A stretch of DNA of 64,000 nucleotides from Gymnogyps californianus. Taxonomy: Eukaryota; Chordata; Aves; Accipitriformes; Cathartidae. How positions within the stretch are numbered: the first letter of the stretch is position 1; the number at the start of each line of letters is the position of its first letter. The translations under genes and the position numbers were made by a program. The notes under the pieces were generated by a model. The model ran no database searches. It saw only the letters and a program-made list of their open reading frames with translations, and had not been told where the DNA came from. Below are positions 34,877-61,069 of this stretch, in pieces. The stretch spans positions 5,989,501 through 6,053,500 of the forward strand of contig NC_059476.1 in NCBI RefSeq assembly GCF_018139145.2, given 5' to 3'.

Positions 34877-37076
34877 TTAGTTATTTACTAAAGCCTTTTG
34901 AAGCGAAAGTGGCTTGATGGGGTCTGAGGCTTTTGTGTTATGGAGAGTTGTGTGAGAATCTTTGCTGGGGTTAGCTATTAGCTGATTGTTTAATTATTTG
35001 GCTCTGTAACTAAGTAACTAAATGCCTTGAGCCTTAAGATAAGCAGCTCTTTGTTAACATTTTAATAAATGGGGGCAAATAATAATAATTTAAAACCTAA
35101 GGAAGTCTAAATCTCTCATTTCAGTGACTGAATCTTGAATAGAAGCATGATTTGGAATATAATTGCGTATCTCATAATAATCTGAAATAGCACGTTCAGA
35201 ATGTCCCCAGTCCTCTGTTGTGGTCATGGTTTTTACACAAACATTATTTGCTCCATTTGATGGCTGGATGGCATAAACCATGCTGTGAGACTGTATGAGC
35301 AGGCAAAGAAAAAGTTCATGTCTGTTAAATAAACAGCAGCTTGGTTTTCCGTGGCGGTATTGTTCAGTAGCTCCACCTATAAAGTTTAAATACATTGTGT
35401 GCACCACTCTTACAAATAAGGATGTAGCTGAGAGCAGACAATAGCAGAAGCAACGTTCCCTCCCTCGTCCTCCAGTGTTTAAGACCACCACCAGAAATTT
35501 TGCACATGCCTTTGTTGCTTGTTTGTTTTTTAAGGGGTGATAGACAGATGTTGTTCACATCAGGTGATGCACCTTTGTGGTAGGAACTAATGCCACAATT
35601 ATAGGATTTGCAGGAGAACTTGCTTAGAAAGGAATCCCATGCCACCTTCCCTCGGCTGTGCAGAGCTTGCCCAGCAAAGGGCTGATTTTTACAGGCTTAT
35701 GGTGATGGCTGAAGGATATGGTTTCAAGGCAGAGCTTCAGAGAGGGCTGGAGGAACACGGGTGTGATACCAGATCATCAAGCCTTGCTTGGTGGTGCGGG
35801 CTCTGCAGGGCTATCTTCTCCTTCTCCCATCTAGCTGTTTTCACTAAGGGAAAATTCAGGAGGATGCTGCTGGAAACACCGGGGAATGGGTACAAGTGAG
35901 GGCCGAGCAAACTTGCAGCCTTATTTCTCTGGTATGCTCAAAAGACGTGGAAGCAGGGAAAGAATCCTGATGTCAGCCTTAGGGGAACCATTGATTTGAT
36001 GGTACAGCGTGCACATGAGTTCAAAATTAGTCCCTAAACTTCACAGCGGTGTAAAAATCCTTGTGCAGTGTCCTGGAGAGAGAGTTAACTTTGCAGCCTA
36101 GGTTGTTTATGTGCTGCTGGGAATTTTTTAACAGTTTAAACTGGTTGATTTTTGCAGTGAAGCTGTTGGGCAGACTCATGGCTCAGAATCCCACCTGTTC
36201 TCTGTTTGCTTTTGGGCACCATTTCAAACCCACACTGGAAAAAGTTTATAGGCAAACATTATAAAAAGTGACAGTCTTAAGTGCTGCTACATTCTAGTTT
36301 GGCAACACAAAGACTTACCTGAAATAACTCACTATTTCCAAACATGACTTCATTATTTCATGACAACACTTTGCGCAGTATCTTCCCTGATACTCCAGAG
36401 AGAAAGAATGGAGGACGATAATATTTACCAAATGCTAATACCTATTTGAAACTTGTTTTTCTTCAGTGTACCAGTAATTTTTCTTGTAAAAGGAATTTTT
36501 TTGTAATTTTGAAATAAATTACTGCTCTCGAGTTTAGATTTGGATTTGTGTTGAAAGACTCAGTGTAAATTTGTACTCAGTGAAACACCTGCATTGCAGA
36601 TCTGTGGATTCGTGACTGTATCAGCAAGACTGAAATTAGTTTATAGGCAGTATAAAGCTGTATTGTAGCTTGTCCTAGACTTTGAAATGGAACTTTGCAC
36701 GCTAGAAAGTTTAGAGACCTTGTTATAAAATCTGAATCCAAGAATCTTTACAGTCTCCGTAACTGGTCTTGTTTAAATGGTTTTCTGTACTTCTCCTGGC
36801 CACCATCTTGGTGTGATGCATGTGTCAAATCTGTTGTTTGAAAAACCATGTTTGCCCTAGAGAAAAAGCCAGGAGAAGCTTTGCTTGCTTTGCAAGGGCG
36901 CATCCCTGGATCTGTTCTCCCTTTGCTTCAGGCAAACTCCCACTGAACTCCCTGAAATTACATGATTCCAGGATGAGTGGGAGGAGAAATTTGGCACGCT
37001 ATTTTCCAGTGCATCAGTATAACCCAGTATTTAAATGCATGAGTGTCCCACTGTGGTGGCCACTTCTGGTACTCAC

Positions 37077-37205
37077 AGAATCATAGACTATCTGGAGTTG
37101 GAAGGGACCTGTAGGGATCATCGAGTCCAACTCTCTGCTCCTTGCAGGACTACGTAAAACTAAAGTACTGACAGAGCTTCAGCATTTCCAAACTCCCATC
37201 CACAG
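37077..37205 (-). mobile_element. CR1 LINE 3' fragment, antisense
   Basis: The plus strand begins AGAATCATAGACTATCTGG, then GAGTTGGAAGGGACC, GATCATCGAGTCCAACTC and TGCAGGACTAC. This is the reverse complement of a CR1 3' UTR and tail. Only the last 130 bp or so of the element are present, a severe 5' truncation. It lies about 1.4 kb upstream of the D1 exon. Confidence 0.85.
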
Positions 37206-38593
37206 GCTAGCTCGGATGTGATGCTTGTTTCAGACTTCTCTGTTGAAAGTGTGATACAAGAAATGACAATGCCGTGCCCCAAGGACGAGGAACGCAGGTT
37301 TCAGGGTTTTGGTATTCTTAGAAGCAAGGGTGGACAGCGAGGAGTCACCTATTTTAACATTCCCTCAGACTCCCAAACAAACAGAGGTGTGTGTTTTATT
37401 TATCTGCGCGCACAGCGGTGCGCAGTTGGTGCCCGCGCGGGGAAGGATGTGTGCCAGGGTGCGCGCTGGGGAGCTGCTGCCTGTGCGATGTGAGCCTCCT
37501 CAGGAGCAAACAGAAGAAGCCTTCACGCTTCTTTCCTTTATTTACTCTTCGTGCCGGCCTTGGTGAGGCCAAGAGGCTCGTGGGAGAGGGATACTGTGGT
37601 TGTAGGGAGAAACCAGTTACAGAAGCAGTCTCTATATCTGGCATAGCTCGAGTGCGTCATAGGTGTGCCGAGCCGTCCCGCTGCCCCTGCGGAGATGGTC
37701 CCAAGTGCCTGGGGCTGCGGTTCCCTTCCCCCTGCTGAGAGCCGGCCTTGGGAGGGGGCGATGAAGCTCTAGTAACTATAGACAGATGTAGTTTTCCAAG
37801 GATGTTATTTTGGAAAAAGACTGTGGTTTGACATGCTTCTCGTTATTTGGTTACAAAAGGCAACTGATGGATGAGCCGTTTCGTTTTGAACTTCTCTGTA
37901 CACCGTGACTTTGAAAGCTTCACTTGTGTTCCCGGGTTTCTGCTGTATTCTGCTGAGGAGAGGCTGTGAAATAAGAAATGAAGCAAAACAAATTAAAGGA
38001 AAAAGTTACTGTCACGGGGAGCAGAGTTGGCAGTGTAGAAGGCAAATGTAAAGACTTTGGGGAGGGTGAAGGGACATCATATATGCTGTGTATAGGAACT
38101 CATGTTTATTAACTTAGCTAGTGAAGGGGGTTTTGGCCATCCTTTTCTTCCAACACAGCTCTCTCCAGGTTTTTTTTTTTTTTTAAAAAGCAACTTACAA
38201 AATCAGATAGGGAAAGATAAATATTTGTTTGAATCATAGACACAAATGCTAAGATATAAAACTGAATTTGCTTCTTGAAGTACTTCTGGCATGTCCAAAT
38301 TCTTCGAAGCCCCCAGGTTCAGCAGCACTCATCTCCCCAGAGTCAGCTTGCTGTGACCAGCGAGAAGGGTTGTGCCTTTGCATGGCACTTGGGACAAGGG
38401 ACGCGCCGAGACACTGACCAAAAGGGAATGAGCTTTGTTTGTGGTTAACTTCTTGAAAATAAAGCCTATCCCATATCTGCATATGGTTCAGTTTTACGAG
38501 GCAGATTGCTGGGCTAATCTGGATGCAACTTTTTTATTGAACATAACTTGATTTCTGTGGATGAAAAGGGCCTTCACTGACTTTTGTTGGAAA

Positions 38594-38648
38594 TTCTCTC
38601 CTTTCCTTTCTCTTTCTTCTTTTTCCTCCTTTCCTTCCACCTTCGCAG
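38594..38648 (+). promoter_or_regulatory. Long pyrimidine tract and acceptor before the D1 exon
   Basis: Positions 38594-38638 are 45 consecutive C/T bases, followed by ACCTTCGCAG. This is much longer than the tracts before exons 4, 5 and 6 and contains repeated CUUUC/UUCCUU-type elements of the kind bound by PTB proteins. Skipping of the homologous FGFR1 D1 exon is known to be PTB-regulated. The same role here is inference. Confidence 0.6.
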
Positions 38649-38915
38649 AGCCTCCAACCAAATACCAAATCTCTCAGCCAGATGTATATTCAGCACTTCC
38701 AGGAGAACTGCTTGAGTTGCGCTGTCAATTGAAAGACGCCGTCATGATCAGTTGGACTAAGGATGGGGTCCCTTTGGGCCCCGACAATAGAACAGTGATT
38801 ATTGGGGAGTACTTACAAATTAAGGATGCTACACCCAGAGATTCGGGCCTCTATGCTTGCACTGCTGTTAGGACCCTAGACAGTGATACTCTGTACTTCA
38901 TTGTAAATGTTACAG
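38649..38915 (+). CDS. FGFR2: FGFR2 coding exon 3: Ig domain D1 (residues 40-128)
   Basis: This exon encodes the first Ig-like domain, which contributes to autoinhibition of ligand and heparin binding. It opens [11 protein letters not shown]. The Ig disulfide pair is Cys65 (ELRC) and Cys110 (in DSGLYAC), with core Trp75 between them. N-glycosylation sequons are NRT at residue 86 and NVT at residue 126. Length is 267 nt, a multiple of three with phase 1 on both sides, so skipping keeps the frame; in the FGFR family this exon is alternatively skipped to give two-Ig-domain forms. The acceptor is preceded by 45 uninterrupted pyrimidines (38594-38638). The donor CAG|GTGAGT is perfect. Read-through into intron 3 would stop after two codons. 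Confidence 0.98.
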
Positions 38916-39594
38916 GTGAGTGAGTTAAACATAGGTTTTTGCATGTAGAAGCTGTAAAATGTGATATAAAGACACATTATGATATAACATGAAGCAGTCC
39001 ACTCGGGCACAGCGAGTTGAGCTGAGTTCTGTAGTTATTTCAGGTATTTTCCTCCTTGTCCTGACCCTGAAATGGACTCAGTTTGTATATGCTCCTTTTA
39101 CTTCATGGCATCTATAGTGATTAACAGCTGCTGAATAGCTCTCTGTTTTATGCCACTATGACAGGATTAAATTATACAGAGTCGCTGTGATGATGATAAA
39201 GCCAGTAGAATGAATACAAGTTTTTTTCCTCCTGCATCATAAGAGGAAAAGGGGTGTCCTGCATCCTTTAAGTTTAGAGAGAAATAGTTCTGGAGACACT
39301 CAGTTCTGTTCAACTGAATGTTTTTAAAGAAAAATAAAAATTGTAAGTGGAAAGAGATTTTTGGAGTTAGCAAGCTCACTTTGGAAACTTCGTAGCATTT
39401 CAGGATTATTAGCTAGTTTTGTTAGAATTTTATAGGAATAACACGCATTTTGTGGCTGGGTTTTCTTTTTCTATAGCTTCTGCACAACTAACATAACATC
39501 TGTTCTCCTTGATAGATAATCTAAGATGTAGCATATTGGTTTATTTGTCTGCAAAATAGGCTGGTTTAAAGACTCGATTATTTTTAATGTGCAG
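38916..39594 (+). other. FGFR2: FGFR2 intron 3 (679 bp)
   Basis: Short intron between the D1 and acid-box exons, with perfect donor GTGAGT and acceptor GTGCAG. Nothing else is recognised. The downstream acceptor tract is weak. Confidence 0.9.
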
Positions 39595-39669
39595 ATGCTC
39601 TTTCCTCTGGGGATGATGAAGACGACAATGATGGGTCCGAGGACTTTGTGAATGACAGCAACCAGATGA
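39595..39669 (+). CDS. FGFR2: FGFR2 coding exon 4: D1-D2 linker with acid box (residues 129-153)
   Basis: This 75-nt exon encodes the acid box, the acidic linker that competes with heparan sulfate for the basic face of D2 and so dampens signalling. The acidic run is SGDDEDDNDGSED at residues 133-145. The exon is phase 1 on both sides and can be skipped in frame. It is one codon shorter than the 78-nt human exon as I recall it; the difference falls in the Asn-rich C-terminal part. The acceptor tract is short and weak (TTATTTTTAATGTGCAG), while the donor TGA|GTAAGT is strong. It lies only 679 bp after exon 3, so the two may be regulated together. Confidence 0.97.
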
Positions 39670-54167
<14,498 letters not shown>

Positions 54168-54291
54168 GTCCGCAACCAGCACTGGAGTCTCATCATGGAG
54201 AGCGTGGTCCCATCTGACAAAGGAAATTATACGTGCATAGTGGAAAACCAGTATGGATCCATCAATCACACGTACCATCTCGACGTTGTTG
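54168..54291 (+). CDS. FGFR2: FGFR2 coding exon 6: Ig domain D2, second half (residues 211-251)
   Basis: This exon completes Ig domain D2. It starts [19 protein letters not shown] and carries the second disulfide cysteine, Cys233 in GNYTC, which pairs with Cys181 of exon 5. Sequons NYT (residue 230) and NHT (residue 243) are present. It ends YHLDVV plus one base, so the next exon should begin with the D2-D3 linker. Length is 124 nt, as in other vertebrate FGFR2 genes. The acceptor is CCCTCCAG and the donor TTG|GTAAGT. In human the D2-D3 linker just downstream is the site of Apert mutations, but that exon is not in this window. Confidence 0.98.
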
Positions 54292-54934
54292 GTAAGTAAA
54301 ACTCTGTCACATGTAAGACAATGTTTTTTTATTAATGAGTTTCTCTATTAAAACATTTAGAACTAAGCTGATACATTTTGCATTAATTTTGAAGATGATT
54401 TCACAGTAGTCTAAAGATTTCACTACATAACCAATTGCTACATAACTTTATATGTTCATCTGTCTCACTCGTGTCTGTACTAATCTACCCATGCCTTGGC
54501 AAAGGTGTAATACCCATGTGTGCAAGTGAATTCTTGTTGCTGTGATACATCTACAAGCTTACCATGATGACCGAATAATAAATACTGATGCGATTTTAAT
54601 CATTAGTATTACAATTTAGTTATTACTTGTACAATTGTACTAACACAAATTTAATGACTGCAGTTATGGAGACTGTCAAGCGATCCTTTAGATTGCTGTT
54701 GTTATAGCTGAAACGATTTTTTTTTATGAAAAGCTAGATATTGACTTCGGTGAAGCTAGTGCAGATCTGGAGCTTCAGGAAAGGTACTTTGCATTCACAG
54801 CAATATAACAGAGATCCAGCCATAGCCTGTTGTGTGGGCTCTGAGCAGGCCCTGAAACACAGATGACAAAAATTACGAAGAAGTGTTTTACCTGAGGACA
54901 AATTGTAAAAAGCTGTGAGAATTCTTAGTAGTAG

Positions 54935-55065
54935 CAAAGCTGTGATTCCGCAGGACTATTAAGCACATGCTTAATAATGTTAACTTAATAATACCAAAAT
55001 CCTGTTGACTTTAATAAGGCTTACACATATTTATTTAAGTGCTTAGCTAAATTAGGGCTTGAAAT
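54935..55065 (+). repeat. Ancient amniote dispersed repeat remnant
   Basis: GGACTATTAAGCACATGCTT, then AATAATGTTAACTTAATAAT, then TTTATTTAAGTGCTTAGCTAAA and TTAGGGCTT, matches a pattern I associate with an old amniote repeat (actactcacatgcttaa ... cttaagtgctttgctgaa). The family name is not assigned. Confidence 0.45.
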
Positions 55066-56624
55066 CTCAGGAGCCAGTTCTATTCACCCTTACTCTTGCT
55101 GATTAGCCTGGATGGGTGTGAGCAGTTTTATTGACTCTGAAGGCATTGCTGTCCAAAAGTAATCAGTTTGGCTGTTATAATAGGACCTGCTGGTACTACC
55201 TTTGGGGATCTGAGCTGCAGTTTCTGAAGTATGTCTTGAATGGGCTTTGCTCTCTCCAGACTTGTGAGGTGATCTGAGCATCACAAGCTCCGTGAATAAA
55301 ACTTTGGATGCATCAGTATTGAAAGCAAAAATGAATTTGATTATTGTAAGCTGGTTTTGGCTGGTGACTGACAGCCCAGCTTATCTTCTATGGAGAATCT
55401 TACTGTGAGTTTGGGTTTATATGACCAAATTTTGCAAATTTTCCAGTGACAAAATTTTCATTTCTTGATTGGTTTTTACATGAATAAAAATGCATCCCTC
55501 GCATTGTTTTGGATCGTCTTTAAAAGTAGTGTCTTATTTTGTCTGGAACCACTTAAATCTGTGGAAACCCCCAAATCCAAAAGAAAACAAGTGCCAGCCT
55601 CTCAGGCAGGAAGAAATGAAAACATTCCCCACAAAAATGCCAGTGAGAGCTAGCCTTTGTGGAGCAGAGGAGGAAAAAGATAGTTTTGTGATGAGGATGC
55701 TGTCAGACCGAAGCCCTACCACCAGCCCCCATACATTTAACTCTTCAAAGCCAGTCTGTGAACCACCCAACTCACCTGTACTTGGTTTCAGGTAGTCAAT
55801 GCTGAAAGCAGTGAGGATTTTTATAGCCTTGGCAATATTTTATCATCCTCGGTAGAGTGAGCTACGGGTATTGTTGAGGTGAACCGAGTGACTGGCAAAG
55901 CCATTTTTGTTTGAACGCTTGTTTAAACAAAGTTTATGGAGGGTGCAGCAGCAACGGCTACCAGAGATGGTAGTAATTGTGTTCTGTGTGCCTCTGTCCT
56001 CTGCTGACCACTTTGCCAGAGGGCACGGGCTGCTCGCGTGGGCTCGCTGAGGACGAGGCTTGATTTGCAGAGCCTGGCCCAGGAAGAATATAAGGAGATG
56101 GTGAGTTGTCAGATTTTTGGAGGTTTTTTGGGTTTGGGGTTTTTTTTTCTTAATCCTTTAGGGAGCCTGGATTGACTCAGCTTTGGTTTTGCTTAAAACT
56201 GGTTTTTAGTAGGTGACATGGGAGGAAAAAGCCAGTTTTGCAATATTGGGAGTTTTCCTTGCTGAAACCAAACCAGTTAAAAGTTCCCCTTCCCTTCTCT
56301 GTCCACTGCTCCTTTTCCTCGCTACCACCCCAGTCCCAATCTGGCGTGTTTCACGTTGACTGTAAATTTCTTCACCCATTTTTTTTCTAGCAAATGTGTT
56401 CATGGATGATAAGGTCACTTGAGCAAATATTTGTCAGAAGCCCTCTCGCCTCCTCTCCCCCTTTGAGCCTTTTGAATGTCTTATGTTGAGGAATGTTATG
56501 TAGAAGTTTATTTTTCCTGGCAGTAAATTGTAGTGACCTGCATGAATGAATGGAATGGTAATAAGGATTATGTCATTTATTTAAATGTCTATTCCTTTCC
56601 TATAGAGAGGCAGAAAAGTAAATA

Positions 56625-56795
56625 ATGAGGTTTTTCAAAAGTGACTAGTGATTTGGGGTGCTGGGTACCCAGCTGATGGCACCCAAAGGAGCCTTGTTTT
56701 TCCCTGGGCAAATATTCAGCATTTTCTGATGCTCAGGCCCTGTGAGATATGAAACCAGAAGTCCAAAAGTGACTTTTGCAAGTCACAACTTGCAT
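56625..56795 (+). repeat. Ancient amniote dispersed repeat remnant
   Basis: TTTTTCAAAAGTGACTAGTG, then ATTTGGGGTGC, then GGCACCCAAAGGAGCC, then ATTCAGCATTTTCTGATGCT and CAGGCCC. These words recur in old repeats of reptiles, birds and mammals. The family name is not assigned. Confidence 0.5.
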
Positions 56796-58149
56796 TTTGG
56801 AGTTCTGCATACTTAATCATTTTACTTCCTTTTTGCATTTAATTTGATGAGTTCAAGGGTGTAATTGTTAGTTTACTTTGAAAACATACGCATGGGAATG
56901 CGCACCCTAAGATACCTGTGTTGAATTTGCTGGGAGTCTCTCGAGAGTTACTGCTTTGGGACTTTAACCTAAAAGGGGGATTGATGTTAGAGAGCTCAGC
57001 CATTTCTGTGTTGCTGAAAGCTTGTAATAATCGTGGAGGTTGGGCATAAAATTGCTGAAGCAGTAAATTAAGGCTGGCCAGAAGGGGAAACTCTGACAGT
57101 CTTTCTAGTTAAGACAGTTCTACAGAAGTTAATTTTGTGCTTTTTTTTCTGTTTTCATATGAATTTTCAGTTCCCACAGGGTTGTGGAGAGTTATGGATT
57201 TTGTTTAGAAGCAATTGCATATGTAGACCGCATCTTACAAACTTCAGGTTGTAATTTTAGGTCAAGTTGTGTGTGGAAACCTGTCAGTTGAAAGCCTCTG
57301 AAATTGCTTTTCCTATATGGTTTAACTGGTTCCAGAGTTGATTAAGTGTAAGTAATAGCAAATGGTATTAAACATGGTAACATATTACACTAACATGAGC
57401 ATCTGACTATATGGTGTAATGTAGAGAAACCTCTGATTATGTCACAGATTTGGGAGGTATCCCAGCAAAAATCATGCCAAATAATGACACAATGCTAGTT
57501 AGGAATATCCAGTATTACTTGATGCCAATAATTTTCCAAACCTTGAACTCTTTTGACAATTAAAAGCCTGGAGCCAGCAGGGCTGAGTAGTTTTCAGTCA
57601 GAACGTAGGTGTGAAGTATTCTCGTTTTTACCTTGTAATTACTTGCAAGAACCCTCTTAAAATGGTCAACTCAGCTCAGATGGTCTCATTCAAATTTATA
57701 AACCTGGCAAAACCATTGCACTGATTTTTTTACAATGGGAGTAGAAAATACTGAAGAAAAAAGCAGCAAGTTTTTGGCAGCCTCTCTGTATTGCACAGGA
57801 TACTTGTGCACATTGACAGTGTTAGCGGGGAATTGTCCATTCGAGTTGGCCAGGATATTCTGTGTTGGACGAAGTTATTCTTTAAATGTTCAGGATACCC
57901 CAATCAACTGCCTTTTTCCTCTCTCCTCCTCCTCCATTTCAAAACAGGGACTTAAGCAGGCTGCGTGCAGGGCTTTGCTCAGGGATACAAATGTGTTAGA
58001 TTGCAGTAGCGGCAAATGGTGGCGATACAAAACTCCGTTAGGATCCTGTGAAAGGGAGATGAGTCGATTTTTAGCTTTTTATTGGAGTACTACCCAGAGG
58101 CTTCAATTAATATCTGATACTTATTGTCCGAGGCAAGGTGCCGGCGCAC

Positions 58150-58345
58150 AGTAATTGCTTACAACCGAAATGCGGAGAGGCTGGGAGAAGGAAATGTCAC
58201 TGTCCATTTTATAGATGAAAAACCGAGCTGTGGAGTGATGAAATTTCTTGCCCTGGGTCACTCAGGAAACTGGTGGCAGAGCCAAAAAGTAAAGCTGGTA
58301 CTTGAATCCTAATCCAGTACCTTAATTAAAAGAATGTTCTTTCCC
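58150..58345 (+). repeat. Ancient MIR-like amniote SINE, 3' half
   Basis: TGTCCATTTTATAGATGAAA, then AACCGAGCTGTGGAGTGATG, then TTGCCCTGGGTCACTCAGG, then AACTGGTGGCAGAGCC and CTTGAATCCTAATCCAGTAC follow the tail of MIR-like SINEs (gatgaggaaactgaggcacagag ... aaggtcacacag ... ggcagagcc ... gaacccagat). This is the clearest of the three SINE remnants in its 3' part. Confidence 0.7.
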
Positions 58346-60654
58346 TTGTACAGTTTAGCCCATCAGCTGGTTTTTTACATGCAGCTGAAGTGCCTTTCTG
58401 TTCTTTTGTATTTAACAGTAGGTAGAAACTCGCATTTTTATAGTAAGCTTACTAATAGACTAACTCCATTCTCATTAAACATATATAAAGTCATGCAGTC
58501 TTAAGGGAGAATGAATGAAAACGATGTGGTTTTCACTTATGAGTTGTATTGTAGTGAATCCGGGTTGTAGGAAGCAACGTGGGAATGCAGCCACTGAGAC
58601 TTGTATATAATTAGATCACTCTTGGATTGCAATTATCGCTAGAGTACAATTTCAGCAGCGGCAGTTCTGTTTAAGCATGGAAGTAACTAATTGAATTTAT
58701 ATTTTAACGGCAAAAAAAAAAAAGGTTAGTCTTTGAACAGTCCTAGTGCAGGTAGCCATTTCTGTCCTATTTAATGTCATCATCCAGGGAAACAAAAGAT
58801 GGTTTGGTTTCAGATGAAGTTTGGCACGTTACCTCATTTAATGCGTTTTATAAGCAGCTGCTAAAGAACGACACATCTTCCAAGAATGTATAAGAAGACC
58901 CTTCTGTTTACTATAAAAATGAACATAACTTGTCACAAATATATATTTTTTAAAAAAGTCCTTTTGCGGCCAGTTTAGCTGTGCTTTGACTAGTTTCTAA
59001 TTTGCCTAATAGCCATGCCTTTGGTTCTCGTTACTGAGGAGTGAACTCCAGAGGTGGCCGAGTACCATGCGGTTGTCCATTAACAGTAATTCGTATTTTC
59101 ATAAGAAAACAGTGTGAGAATAACTTCTCATCCAGGAAGCATTTTAAATGATTCTCAGTTTAAAGCTTGTGCCCCAGAAATCTCATGTACGAGTGGTTTT
59201 ACTGATGGGTGTGCAGAAAAACGCTTTTATTCTGAACTCTTGGAGGTTTTAGAGGGCTTTAGGATGAACTTTACGCTTGCTTTTCACAGCACGTTATTAA
59301 AAAAAATCTGATTAAAATGGAATCAACTTTTTGCTATTGGTACTTCACTGTTTATATTTCCCTTAGTTTAGGCAGACAAAAAAACTTTGCCTTTGTTTCT
59401 AGTCAGTTTTATTTTGAGATTTTCGTGTGCTCTCAGAGTCTCTAGCTGCAAACATGGCATGGACACATACATTTTTTTTTTAAAGACGCGTTTCCATTTT
59501 GTCATTCCTGAATTCTTAAAAACATACGCATTGTCATTTGCGTTTTGCCGAGGCTTGTTTTGTTGAAATAAAGTTCAGAATTAGTTTGACTTAACTGTAG
59601 TAAGTTCCTTAATTTCCAAAGGATTATTTTTAGGATTCAGGTTGCATACAAAAAAGGAACTGACACCAACTAAATACATGCCTTGGACGTTGCATCACTC
59701 ATGTCTGGCAGGAGTTAAATGTAGGTATTACAACCAAGCCTAAACTTGCGTTTCTGGCAGATGTGCTTGTAGTTGTTGACTGGCTCTTTACATGGACAAG
59801 CTTTGGCTTGATGTCTTCACCCAAGTGCTTGCGGCATGGGACATGATGAGACAGGGGTTGGAAGCATGAAGGAATCCACACTGATGCTTGCCCTCAGGTA
59901 TTTGGTTAGGCTGAGAGGGAAGAAGATTTTATTTGATGTACTGATAAGCCCGAGTGTGGACTTTACACCTGGCACTAGGCTTTTGGCAAGGTGTGTGCAT
60001 CTGAGAAGAAATTACGCAAATTGTTTAGTGCTGGAGGCTGTGCGGTTCACTCCTGAAAACAAAGACCACAGTGTGATGGTTCAGCTAAGGGAAAATGAAA
60101 GCTTATGTTTTCCCCCCCCGCTTCTTAATAAGGTAAAAATATTCCAACCCTCTAGTTTTATAGTGTTAAAGCTTCTGATTTCATTGGAGTAGTCTGGCTA
60201 AATTACATTTTATGGACAAATACTGGTGTCATTACTTCATCTGCTGGGTGAACAGTGAATTTGTCATGTTTGGAATGCTTCCTGCAGAGTCTGCTGGGGG
60301 AGGACTGGTCTCCCTGTCCCACTTTCTGTCTTATTACAGCCCCAAGGCAGGTATTTCTCTTTCTTTTGATGAATGATGAACAGGATATTGTTTCAGCTCT
60401 GTTATTATCATTTTTAATCATGCCTTCTAATTCCTGCAGTATCCTACTTGTGGAAATGCAAGTAGGAGTTTGCAGTTGTCTGAAGATGCTAACAAGACTG
60501 TTGCCTTGTTAAATGTGCAATTGGCATGTGTCAAAAGCCATGTCTGTGCCTAATAAGAGGGGCTTTTTGACCTGATCCAGTCTTTTCTAACAATTTTGTT
60601 ACTGAAAAAAATGGCAGTGTAATTGGCAGTAAATTGGTAAAGTTATGTCCTCTT

Positions 60655-60694
60655 TAAAAAAAAAAAAGGCAAAAAAAAAGGCAAAAAAAAAAGG
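60655..60694 (+). repeat. A-rich minisatellite (GGC plus A-run, three units)
   Basis: Three A runs of 9 to 12 bases, each followed by GGC. Probably length-variable. Confidence 0.8.
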
Positions 60695-61055
60695 CTTCAG
60701 TTATCACAAATATAGAAAAGTCGTAAATGAACTGTGATACAGACTGGATGAATGGACCGTATTAAAGGCAAACACAAAGTTATTAATCACGTCTGCCTTA
60801 TTAATGAAGAGTTTGCACCTGCATTTCTTCATGTTGTCCCCGAGCGTGGGAGGAAACACAGAGATGGGACGACCCTGTGGCTGCAATGGGATAGCTGCCT
60901 GTGGTGGGCGAGATGAATCCTAACTGGGACCACCACACTGGTGGTTTTGGGGATTAAACTAGGATTACAAGAGATGCAGCAGAGGTGGAAATGGATGGAG
61001 ATGGCACTCAGCAGTAGGCATCAGGGGTTGTGCATGACTGTAATGAGCTAAGGCT

Positions 61056-61069
61056 GGGGGGGGGGGGGG
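61056..61069 (+). repeat. Poly-G run (14 bp)
   Basis: G14 in intron 6. Low-complexity sequence with uncertain exact length. Confidence 0.8.

Larger units (their letters stand above)
23550..38648 (+). other. FGFR2: FGFR2 intron 2 (15099 bp)
   Basis: The largest complete intron in the window, separating the signal-peptide exon from D1. It holds the tandem repeats at 27.1-27.25 kb, the GC block at 27.3 kb, T/G-rich DNA at 27.6-27.8 kb, an antisense CR1 end at 37077 and the pyrimidine tract before exon 3. About 24440-24830 is AT-rich, repeat-free and rich in TAAT-type cores. In human, intron 2 of this gene contains enhancers carrying breast-cancer risk variants; no direct equivalence can be drawn here. 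Confidence 0.8.

Noticed and set aside
57735..58154. A 139-codon frame beginning with ATG in intron 6
   Set aside because: No family resemblance and no splice or poly-A context; its end runs into a SINE remnant. Probably chance.
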